The notes under the pieces are model-generated. The model searched no databases, was not told where the DNA came from, and saw nothing but the letters and a program-made list of their open reading frames with translations. From Edaphobacter modestus (GTDB taxonomy: Bacteria; Acidobacteriota; Terriglobia; Terriglobales; Acidobacteriaceae), in the NCBI RefSeq assembly GCF_004217555.1, contig NZ_SHKW01000001.1, positions 124,001 to 188,000 of the forward strand: a DNA stretch of 64,000 nt, read 5' to 3'. Positions 43,727 to 51,819 of the stretch are shown here, piece by piece. The stretch's first letter is position 1; each line of letters opens with the position of its first letter. The position numbers were made by a program, and so were the translations under genes.

Positions 43727-44074
43727 GTGCACTTCTACAAATTTTCCTTCGGCGCCCTCCGGATCGACGGCACCACGTACGAGCAGGACGTGGTAATCGA
43801 CTGCGGGGAGATCCGCAAACGCAAGAAGTCGCCGTCCAAGAGATTCCGTGACGAGTTTGGACATACACCCTTGTCCATCGAAGAAAAGATACCCTGGAAA
43901 TGCCGCCGGCTTGTGATCGGCACCGGAGCGTATGGGCGTTTGCCAATTATGAAAGAAGTGAAACGGGAGGCAGAACGCCGCCACGTCGAGTTGGTCATCG
44001 TACCGACCAGTGAGGCCATCCGGCTAATGGAAAAGGAGTCCGCGGCAAACGCCATTCTCCACGTGACCTGTTAG
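43727..44074 (+). CDS. Mth938/NDUFAF3-like protein
   Basis: The protein has about 115 residues. The start is either GTG 43721 or GTG 43727; the second is favoured because ACGGGGAG then has normal spacing. The fold pattern is FSFGALRIDGTTYEQDVVID, RLVIGTGAYGRLPIMKEVKR, VELVIVPTSEAIRLMEKE, matching the MTH938 domain (DUF498), whose human member NDUFAF3 helps build respiratory complex I. Bacterial members have no firm role. No complex I genes are nearby. Confidence 0.85.
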   Translation: MHFYKFSFGALRIDGTTYEQDVVIDCGEIRKRKKSPSKRFRDEFGHTPLSIEEKIPWKCRRLVIGTGAYGRLPIMKEVKREAERRHVELVIVPTSEAIRLMEKESAANAILHVTC

Positions 44075-44317
44075 CCAATCGAGGATAGTCCGAAGATGCC
44101 AGTACGTGGGTCAGAGGTACGATTTACGACTGTAGTCCACAACTGGGAGATGTCTTCTCTGGATACGGGTGAACGCCTAGTTTCCATACTCCCTTAGATT
44201 CAGAACGGCGTTCTATTGTCCGGCGTTGTCTCCATGGCTTGATCCTTTTTGCGTCCAACAAGTGTCTCTTGGTTTATGATAGGTTCGCTTTCCGAACGAT
44301 TGCTCGCGGGAAATCCA

Positions 44318-45109
44318 ATGAACCCACGATGGCCACAAACCTGTTTCTGCCGGGAATCCAAGTGCAAGAACCGCTTCCGCGCTCTGGTTTATTTTTGCTC
44401 CTGCCTTCTTGTAGCAGGATTTATTTTCGCCCAGGACGACGAAAGCCTCCGCAATCGGCGCGAAGACATGGTCCAGACGCAGATTGCCGCGCCTCGCGGT
44501 AGCGGAGCGGAAGGGGTGCGAGATTCGAGCGTCCTCGATTCAATGCACAAGACACCGCGTGATCGCTTTGTGCCCGCCGAACTCGTACCCCATGCCTACG
44601 ATGACCGGCCACTTCCCATAGGTTATGGTCAAACCATATCGCAACCTTACATCGTGGCGAAGATGACAGAACTCCTTGAGCCGAAAAAGGAGCATCAAGT
44701 ATTGGAAATTGGCAGCGGCTCAGGCTATCAAGCCGCGGTTCTTTCCCCGCTGGTTGCACAGGTCTATACCATCGAAATTATCGAGCCGCTCGGCACGGCC
44801 GCCCGTCAACGGTTGGCTGCTCTAGGCTACAAGAATGTCGAGGTGCGCGTGGGTGACGGCTACTTCGGCTGGCCCGAGAGAGCGCCTTTCGACGGCATTA
44901 TCGTGACAGCCGCGGCTAACCACATTCCGCCTGCTTTGATCGAACAGCTGAAGCCCGGCGGAAGGATGGTGATCCCAGTGGGCAATCCTTTCCAAACCCA
45001 GATGCTCATGCTGATTACCAAGGGCAGCAAAGGACCGCGTGACCTCCAGATACGAAACTTGATGCCTGTGGCGTTTGTTCCCTTAGTCGGTGGCCCCCGG
45101 TCAAACTGA
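44318..45109 (+). CDS. pcm: Exported protein-L-isoaspartate O-methyltransferase
   Basis: The protein has about 263 residues. The ATG at 44318 gives a Cys-rich N-terminus and then a signal-type segment (FRALVYFCSCLLVAGFIFAQ, about residues 20-39); the longer frame to 44249 is not supported. The enzyme part has PIGYGQTISQPYIVAKMTEL and the S-adenosylmethionine loop VLEIGSGSGYQAAVL (about 128), then the late NHIPPALIEQLKPGGRMVIP block. It repairs isoaspartyl residues by methylation. A signal segment is unusual for Pcm and suggests a periplasmic or membrane-bound form. Confidence 0.9.
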   Translation: MNPRWPQTCFCRESKCKNRFRALVYFCSCLLVAGFIFAQDDESLRNRREDMVQTQIAAPRGSGAEGVRDSSVLDSMHKTPRDRFVPAELVPHAYDDRPLPIGYGQTISQPYIVAKMTELLEPKKEHQVLEIGSGSGYQAAVLSPLVAQVYTIEIIEPLGTAARQRLAALGYKNVEVRVGDGYFGWPERAPFDGIIVTAAANHIPPALIEQLKPGGRMVIPVGNPFQTQMLMLITKGSKGPRDLQIRNLMPVAFVPLVGGPRSN

Positions 45110-45168
45110 AAAGCACGGGCATCTCGTACTCGTTGCCTTGACGGCGGAAGCGACTGACGCACACATCT

Positions 45169-47742
45169 ATGTCTGTCTATGATCAAATTCGCTGCATCTT
45201 GATCGGCATCCGGTACCGTGAAGTAGCGCTTCTGCTGGTGTCAGCGGCTGTGTTGTTTTATCAGATCATACTGGTGCGCGCTTTTTCCATCGGCCAGTGG
45301 CACCACTTCGCCTACATGGTCATTTCAATTGCGCTTTTCGGCTTTGGCGCGAGCGGCACTCTGCTCGCGGCAATCGCGCGGCGCCGGACGGATACCGCCA
45401 TGTCATTGCATGGCTCCCAAGCGCGCTGGTTCGCAATTTCTGCGATATCGTTTGCGGTCGTGCTGCCGGTTTCTTTCTGGCTTACGCAGCGTGTCCCTTT
45501 TGAGGCGTTCCGGATTGTCTGGGAAGCACGGCAAGTCCTGTACCTCGGATGCTACTACCTCTTATTGTCCGTTCCATTCTTTGCGGCCGCGACCGCCATC
45601 GGCCTCGCGCTTACAAGCGAATCCGAGAAGAGTCCCCTCCTCTACGCCTACAACATGGCCGGTTCAGGCGCAGGTGCATTTCTGGCAATCGTCGCGTTGT
45701 CCATCGCGCGCGTGGAATGGGCGGTGGTGGGTGCCATGGGTCTCGCGCAGGGCGCAGCAGCAGTTGCCTTACTCGATACGAAGCTGTCTGTTGATCGAAG
45801 CTCGCGCTGGTTCTTTGCCGCCGTTGGCATTGCGGTCATGGCAATTGTGACGCTCGCTTACATCTTTCGTCCACCGACCGTCCGTTTGTCGCAGTACAAG
45901 GGACTCAGCTATGCGCTCAACCTTCCTCATGCACAGGTGGTCGCCGAGCGATCCAGCCCTCTCGGCCGTGTAGACGTCGTTGCCAGCCCGGCTATCCACG
46001 AAGCCCCGGGTCTTTCGCTAGTAGCACCAACCGATGCGGTTCCGCCAAAGCAGCTCGGGCTCTACGTGGATTCGGAAAGTGCCGGAGCTATCACTGCGTT
46101 TAACGGCGACACTAGCACACTCAACTATCTCGACTGGATGGTAACAGCGGCTCCTTATTTCGCTCTTCAGGATGGGCCTCGGGACTTGCGTGTCTGCGTC
46201 CTTGGTGCCGGCGGCGGCGCGGGTGTTTTGCTGGCGCTGCGGCACGCCGCCCGCCAAGTGGACGCAATCGAACTCGACCCCAACGTGATTGAGTTGTTGC
46301 GCGAGGAATTTCGTGACTTCGCTGGCGGACTCTACGACCGGGCTGAAGTACGCATCCACCGGGCGGAGGCACGCGCTTTTGTGCAGAGGGCGCACGTGAC
46401 CTGGGACGTCATCGACCTCTCGCTGGTCGGCTCTTTTGCGGCATCGACGGTGGGTGTTGGTGCTGTAAGCGAGAACTATCTTTACACTCGCGAATCTTTC
46501 GAGGCTTTTCTAAGCCACCTCCGTCCGGGCGGGGTGCTGGCGGTGACGCGTTGGGCGCAAACGCCGCCACGCGATGAGCTGAAACTATTCGCCACCGCAG
46601 TCGCGGCGCTAGAGCGGATGGGCTTGAAGCCAACTGAGCGTTTGGTGTTGATACGAAGTTGGGCAATGGCGACCCTCTTGGTGAAGAAGGAACCGTTCAG
46701 GACTCCAGAATTGTCTGCCCTGCGCCGATGGACGGAAGAGCGCTTGTTCGATGCATCCTATTTCCCCGGCATCGCAGCGGAGGAGCATAACCGTTTCAAT
46801 GTATTGGAGCGCGATTATTACTTCGAAGCAGCAATCGCCTTCCTTGCTGGAGGCCAACGCCGGGAAGAATTTCTCCGCGACTACGCTTTCAACGTAAGGC
46901 CTGCCACTGACGATCGTCCGTACTTCTTCCACTCCTTCCGCTGGCGCGCGCTTCCCATAATGTTCAGCTTCCAACAATCGTTGATTCCGTTCTCGGAGTG
47001 GGGCTACCTCATCCTGGTCGCAACTCTTGCACAGGCGACTCTGTTGGGGATCCTGCTGATTGTTTCTCCTCTGTTCCTGCTGCGCAATCGCATTTCACCC
47101 GTTGATTCGCAGTGTTCAAAGCCGCATTCCCACCGGACAGTACGCCTGCGAGTCCTTCTTTACTTTCTCGCATTGGGTCTGGGGTATCTGTTCGTAGAAA
47201 TGGCGCTGATCCAGCGGTTGGTTTTCTTTCTTGCTGATCCTATCTATGCCGTGGCTGTGGTGCTGGCGGGCTTGTTGTTTGTCTCCGGATTGGGCAGCGC
47301 CTTTGCTGCGCGGCAACTAAGAAAGGGAATCCCTGCAACGCGGCTAGCGTGTTTGGCCGCCATCGTAGTAGCCGTTACGTGCACCGTCTATGCACTCGGG
47401 TTGCACACTATACTTATGCCGCTGCTCAGTTGGCCGCTGTCGGCCCGAATGGCCCTCGCATTCACAGTGATGCTGCCGTTCGCAGCCATGGGCATGCCTT
47501 TTCCTCTTGTCCTGCGCCAGCTTGGCCAAAGCCGCCCAGAGCTGTTGCCCTGGGCCTGGGCTATTAATGGCTGTGCCTCCGTAATCGCTGGTCCCCTAGC
47601 CACCCTGCTGGCTCTCGGTGCAGGGCTTCCAATAGTGCTGCTTGTGGCCTCGGCGTGTTATGCGATGGCGGCATTGCTAGCAGGCACGTGGCAAAAAAGG
47701 GTTTGTCCAAGAATAGCGGGGAGTAGCGTGCCGATCTTGTGA
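45169..47742 (+). CDS. Membrane protein with spermidine-synthase-like domain
   Basis: The 857-residue protein has three parts. Residues 1-230 carry about seven membrane helices. Residues 240-560 hold a soluble Rossmann domain of the spermidine-synthase/methyltransferase type: LRVCVLGAGGGAGVLLALRH (about 345), DAIELDPNVIELLREEF and the late LRPGGVLAVTRW. Residues 600-850 carry another seven or eight helices. No catalytic proton-acceptor pair typical of true spermidine synthases is obvious, so the substrate is unknown. Such fusions occur in acidobacteria and may transfer a group to a lipid or exported product. It follows the exported Pcm gene after 59 bases. Confidence 0.82.
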   Translation: MSVYDQIRCILIGIRYREVALLLVSAAVLFYQIILVRAFSIGQWHHFAYMVISIALFGFGASGTLLAAIARRRTDTAMSLHGSQARWFAISAISFAVVLPVSFWLTQRVPFEAFRIVWEARQVLYLGCYYLLLSVPFFAAATAIGLALTSESEKSPLLYAYNMAGSGAGAFLAIVALSIARVEWAVVGAMGLAQGAAAVALLDTKLSVDRSSRWFFAAVGIAVMAIVTLAYIFRPPTVRLSQYKGLSYALNLPHAQVVAERSSPLGRVDVVASPAIHEAPGLSLVAPTDAVPPKQLGLYVDSESAGAITAFNGDTSTLNYLDWMVTAAPYFALQDGPRDLRVCVLGAGGGAGVLLALRHAARQVDAIELDPNVIELLREEFRDFAGGLYDRAEVRIHRAEARAFVQRAHVTWDVIDLSLVGSFAASTVGVGAVSENYLYTRESFEAFLSHLRPGGVLAVTRWAQTPPRDELKLFATAVAALERMGLKPTERLVLIRSWAMATLLVKKEPFRTPELSALRRWTEERLFDASYFPGIAAEEHNRFNVLERDYYFEAAIAFLAGGQRREEFLRDYAFNVRPATDDRPYFFHSFRWRALPIMFSFQQSLIPFSEWGYLILVATLAQATLLGILLIVSPLFLLRNRISPVDSQCSKPHSHRTVRLRVLLYFLALGLGYLFVEMALIQRLVFFLADPIYAVAVVLAGLLFVSGLGSAFAARQLRKGIPATRLACLAAIVVAVTCTVYALGLHTILMPLLSWPLSARMALAFTVMLPFAAMGMPFPLVLRQLGQSRPELLPWAWAINGCASVIAGPLATLLALGAGLPIVLLVASACYAMAALLAGTWQKRVCPRIAGSSVPIL

Positions 47743-48018
47743 GGTTGAGGCGCTCACGAAGGGTGCCGCGTTACGTTCAGCCCAGTTAAGCTAATGGCTG
47801 GTTCAGAATTGATCGTCTACATTCCGTTGCCGGCATGTAGACCCTACAGGTTCGCGGCTGGATCCCGAGAACCGATAACGAGAACCATCAGCGAATCAAT
47901 TCTCAGTTGGCGGTAGCAGGCGTGGGTGTTGAAAAACTCGACACACCGCAGAAATTAGGACAATCCGGATAGAAAATGTCATACGATCCGAGAAAGTCGT
48001 TCATATGCGAAGACCGCT
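47743..48018. other. Short intergenic stretch before IS6 remnant
   Basis: About 275 bases with no gene or hairpin that I can support; it probably includes the degraded end of the IS6 element. Confidence 0.3.
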
Positions 48019-48574
48019 TTAGCTTAGTTTGGAGTCTTTCCATGAGTGCCTCGGCGATTTGGCGCCAACTTGCCCAATGGCTTTGGCAATGATGTTGTTC
48101 AGATACTTGCACGTGCAATGCTTTGTATTGCTTGATAGCTTGCCTTCTCGTTGCAGCCGGCTAATGGCTTTTGGATAAGAGCCGAGTTGGTCTGTGGTGA
48201 TGGAGGATGGCGGCCAGTGGCGCATCGTCGTCAGCGCTTTTCCCAGGAAACGTTTCGCCGATCCATCAACATGAAGTCGATCAACCGGCCATGCTTGTCG
48301 ACGGCCCGGAACAGGTACTTCCGGTGGCCACCGACCTTCACATACGTCTCGTCCACTCGCCACGCGGGTCCGCTGGTACCAGGGGGTACCGTGCGACCCC
48401 GCTTCTCAAGCTCAGGCGCGTAGGATGAACCCAGTGCATGATCGTGGTCGGATCCACGTCTACGCCGCGTTCCTGCATCATCTCCGCTAGATCCCGGTAG
48501 CTTATCCCATACTTGCAGTACCAGCGAACGCACACCAGGATGATATCCACAGGGAAACGACGGCGCTTGAACAT
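48019..48574 (-). mobile_element. IS6-family transposase, inactivated
   Basis: The frame from ATG 48574 reads RRRFPVDIILVCVRWYCKYG, ISYRDLAEMMQERGVDVDPT, then in another frame PAWRVDETYVKVGGHRKYLF with the first catalytic Asp, then AKRFLGKALTTMRHWPPSSI followed by TTDQLGSYPKAI with the second Asp. After KYLNNII the expected EADHG with the catalytic Glu is missing, and unrelated sequence follows. Two frame changes and loss of the Glu make it dead. It lies within, and has cut, another gene on the same strand. Confidence 0.82.
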
Positions 48575-48609
48575 GAACAAGGCTCCTCGGCGAACCACTC
48601 CAGACTACG

Positions 48610-48755
48610 ACACCCCCGTTAATGCAACAGAGCACTGTGGCAAGATCTCGAAAATTTTTATCATCATGTTGATCCCACATGGCTTCAAGGAGCTCAACGG
48701 CTATACGGGCACCACCGAGATGGTCATTTACGTAAGTGACAAGGGGGTCGGACAT
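48610..48755 (-). pseudogene. 5' fragment of an unknown soluble protein gene cut by the IS
   Basis: From ATG 48755 (AAGGTAG box) the frame reads MSDPLVTYVNDHLGGARIAV, ELLEAMWDQHDDKNFRDLAT, then turns to junk near the IS6 start. The DHLxGAxxAxELLE pattern belongs to a small helical family common in soil bacteria. Only about 48 codons remain; the rest was lost when the IS6 element inserted. Confidence 0.5.
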
Positions 48756-49561
48756 GTGGCTACCTTTCAACCCGGTAGACGAATGCGCCGGGAATGCTAC
48801 AGTTCACTTATTGAGATGTCATCACCGCCTTCTACGCCGATGTTTGCGCAAGAGACGGTGAGTCATGAGTTCATAAAGAAGGCGTCCTATTTGTAGGAGG
48901 TTGTCTAGACTAGGACCCCCTAGAGCGCTTAGCTCAAGACTTCGCGCTCCGTTTCACGGCCCCCCGTTTCACGGTCTGGAGGAGCCTGAGAGATTTCCCG
49001 GAGCCCCATCAATTGACCCACGGTCTACCAAACTTGTAATTCGGGCATCACAGATTGCAACAGGGGGTTCCTCACCCCTCTTGAGCGCTAAACACACTCG
49101 TGTTTGCGCTCCGCCAAGTCACTTTGGCGCGCTCACAGCCTCGGAGGAGACCACCCTATTCTTCTCCGAGGCTCACTGTCGAAAAAATCAGAGACTTGCC
49201 TGATGTTCATCAAACCGATGCGCGTCGCGGGCCTACCACGATTATCGTCCGTAATGGCTGCCAATAGAATCATGCCTCTATCGGTCAGATTGCTGGAGGA
49301 ACGCGGGCTTGCAACGAGCCGTTCTTTATAGACCTGATTCCGGTATTGACTGTGGTTCCGCACAGCAATTCGTTTACGACCCCACATTCTTCCTTCATGT
49401 TGAAAAACGGGACCGCGAGTTGGAAGATATATGGCTTCAAAGAGAAGATGTGTTTATGCCTTGGAAAGTGACTTGTACCAAGGTATTGTCGTCGGGTGTT
49501 GATTCATGGGCACTGGCCTATAGCGCGACCGGAATCATCCTGTGAGTTCGAGGAGGTTCTT
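48756..49561. other. Long region without a clear gene
   Basis: About 800 bases. Several ORFs of 60-127 codons exist on both strands, but none shows a motif or a good ribosome-binding site. A short direct duplication, CCGTTTCACGG, occurs at 48953-48963 and again at 48965-48975. The region is probably decayed sequence between IS insertions. Confidence 0.35.
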
Positions 49562-49717
49562 GTGCGCTCAGTCCCGATGTTTATAGCGTTCTGCCTTTGC
49601 CTAACCCCGACTCTCAGTGCGCAGGAACCTGAGTTGAACCGGCGGACGCCTGAGAGCGAAGCTGCAAGAAGCAAATTAGAACTTCGCATCACGCTAGACA
49701 TAGAAGTCGCGGATTGA
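49562..49717 (+). CDS. Small secreted peptide, hypothetical
   Basis: The 51-residue frame starts at a GTG preceded by a perfect AGGAGG box (49551-49556). It encodes a signal peptide (MFIAFCLCLTPTLSAQ) and about 30 charged residues. Signal and ribosome-binding site look real, but the short length and the IS debris on both sides make it uncertain; it may be the 5' end of a lost gene. Confidence 0.4.
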   Translation: MRSVPMFIAFCLCLTPTLSAQEPELNRRTPESEAARSKLELRITLDIEVAD

Positions 49718-49756
49718 ACGGGCAAGGCAAAATAATAAGTCCGCTCGGTTCGGCAT

Positions 49757-50039
49757 TCAGAATGTAACCAATCGCGCACGAGTCACTGTCCCTAACACAT
49801 ACGGCTTCACATACTGAGCCGGGATCAGGCCGTACCTCATGACCCTGTTCTCGCAATGCTGTCCTAGAAAATGTGCCCTCCACAGGCTTCCATGCCAATC
49901 AGTCTTACCTTCAGGTTCGCCGTGAAGTGCAGCAGTTGCTTGCGCGAACACTTCTTGCGCACTACAACCTCGCCACGCAGATTGAGCCCAACCAGATGGA
50001 AGACTGCTTGACAAGATCAATGCCGATTGTGTGTAGCAT
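49757..50039 (-). mobile_element. IS110-family transposase N-terminal remnant
   Basis: The minus strand gives MLHTIGIDLVK (IDL with the first catalytic Asp), then in other frames HLVGLNLRGEVVVRKKCSRK, QLLHFTANLKVRLIGMEACG and RLIPAQYVKPYV. This is the DEDD N-terminus of IS110-type transposases. At least two frame changes and the loss of everything after VKPYV make it dead. A different, intact-looking IS110 member begins at 63771. Confidence 0.78.
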
Positions 50040-50161
50040 CCATGGGATGCCTCCTGTCTTCACCGTTATACCCCACTGCTGCCGGCCTAAGGCGGCGGAC
50101 CATCCCATTAGTAATCCGAGTAGAGCCAGATCGGTATCGCGAGTTGATCGGTGGCTGGCCG

Positions 50162-51253
50162 TTACTTCTTTTCGGTTTTGACCATAAATGTAACAAGTTC
50201 ATCCTTCCAGATGGCGGCCTGAGTGTGGGTCCCGTGGCCTCGGGTGGCGTCGGTAATGGGGAGGATAATGAATTTGGTCTTAGGCATTTTGGGAAGCACG
50301 CGTGCGCTGATGATCTGTTGAGCGAGCTCGGGCGGATTGATGAAGTCGTCAGCGGAGTTTATCCAAAGCGCGGGGGCGACTATGGTGTATAGCTTGGGCT
50401 CTGGATTGTAGTTGCGCGAGGCGTTGACGTAGTAGATGAGGTTGTTGGCGTCTACATGGGTAATTGCGCGGGCCATGTAGTCGTCAACGTACTTCTCGGC
50501 CTGGGCGCGAGTGGGGTAGTTCTTCTGCATTTGCAGTGGTGCGGAGCCCATAACGAGAAGCATAGCTTCGGCTCCGCGAAGGCCCTCGATCGGCTCAGTG
50601 GTGTATTCGCCTTTCTTCCAGGCGGGGTCGTGCTTGATGCTTTCGATGGCGATGTAGCGGGTCATACGGTTGCGGCCAGCGACCTCGACGGGATAACACG
50701 CGAAGGGTGCGAGAGCGTCCATGAACTGCGGGTATGCCTCGCCCCAAACCCAGGACTGCATGCAGCCCATGGAGGTTCCGAGGATGAGGCGAAGATGGTC
50801 GACGTGCATGCCTTCAGTGAGCATGATGTACTGCGAGCGGATCATGTCGTCGTAGTCGTACTCGGGGAACTTCATGTGGAGGCCGTCGGAGGGCTTAGAG
50901 GAATCACCCTGTCCGATGTCGTCGGGGAGGATGAGGAAGTATTTGGTGATATCGAAAGGCTGTCCGGGGCCGAAGAGGACATCGGAGAAGACGGGATTCA
51001 TGAGAGTGTGGCGATCGCCCCCTGTGCCGTGAAGCAGGAGGATGGCGTTGTCGATGTGACCATCGGTTCCTCGGTGCGGTTGGCCAAGGGTGAGGTAATG
51101 CAAGCTGAGTTCGGGAATGGTCTCGCCGGTGCCGAAGCGGAAGTTTCTAATTACGTAGACGTTATCTTTTGTGGGCCACTTGGAGACACGCGGGTTTTGG
51201 GCGAGGGCGGCGGTGCAGTAGAGAATGAGGTAGGCCAGGGCTGCTAGACGCAT
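50162..51253 (-). CDS. Secreted alpha/beta hydrolase, homoserine acetyltransferase-like
   Basis: The protein has about 363 residues. The ATG at 51253 is chosen: AAGGGA precedes it, and it starts with the signal peptide MRLAALAYLILYCTAALAQ. The fold shows FRFGTGETIPELSLHYLTLG, ILLLHGTGGDRHTLMNPVF (oxyanion loop), the nucleophile elbow LILGTSMGCMQSW (about 165), WINSADDFINPPE with the acid, and a final TRGHGTHTQAAIW with the His. This layout belongs to the MetX/HAT-like hydrolases, but the export signal argues against amino acid synthesis; an exported esterase or acyl hydrolase is more likely. Confidence 0.85.
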   Translation of the reverse strand: MRLAALAYLILYCTAALAQNPRVSKWPTKDNVYVIRNFRFGTGETIPELSLHYLTLGQPHRGTDGHIDNAILLLHGTGGDRHTLMNPVFSDVLFGPGQPFDITKYFLILPDDIGQGDSSKPSDGLHMKFPEYDYDDMIRSQYIMLTEGMHVDHLRLILGTSMGCMQSWVWGEAYPQFMDALAPFACYPVEVAGRNRMTRYIAIESIKHDPAWKKGEYTTEPIEGLRGAEAMLLVMGSAPLQMQKNYPTRAQAEKYVDDYMARAITHVDANNLIYYVNASRNYNPEPKLYTIVAPALWINSADDFINPPELAQQIISARVLPKMPKTKFIILPITDATRGHGTHTQAAIWKDELVTFMVKTEKK

Positions 51254-51819
51254 GTTTTGAATCCCTTGGGCGGAATGCTGTGATTTCAATTGAAGGGCTA
51301 GAGCAATGCAAGTATGAATGCTCTCAATTCTAGAGTTGGTTTCGGTCAGCCAATTTCCTTAATTGACCGTGATCGCCCGCAACTCAGAAGTTCGGGATTT
51401 CTCCGCACTCCCCGTATTGCATGTTCAACGGATGCAACAGTTTTACATAGGGACGAGAGGAAAGAAAATGGTGGCCCTGGAGGTCTTTCTGTTGTCCAAA
51501 ACCGGTTGCTTGCAAGAATGTGACAATTTCAACAACAGACGATGACAATTTAGGAATCTAAACGATTTAGAGCAACCGAAAGATCCTTTTAGTTTTTGGG
51601 ACAGGCCGTGTTGACACATGGAAATTTTTCCTGAAAATTGTTCTCATTGATGTTTCGTTAACTATGTCGTGAGTAGCAGCCCCCGCGATGTGGCTGCACC
51701 GCATAGCATTTGGACCCCGGGACATACGTTCTCCGCTTTTCTTGAGTTAGTAGATCCATCTATGAATTCAACCTCTCCCGGTTCTCCGGGGAGCTATCTG
51801 TACTTCTTTGAGGCAGGCC
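51254..51819. promoter_or_regulatory. Upstream region of the Oar-like receptor gene
   Basis: About 565 bases with no gene I can support; 51540-51660 is AT-rich. TTGACA at 51611-51616 followed after 16 bases by GAAAAT (51633-51638) is the best -35/-10 pair I see, though the -10 is weak. Confidence 0.35.
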
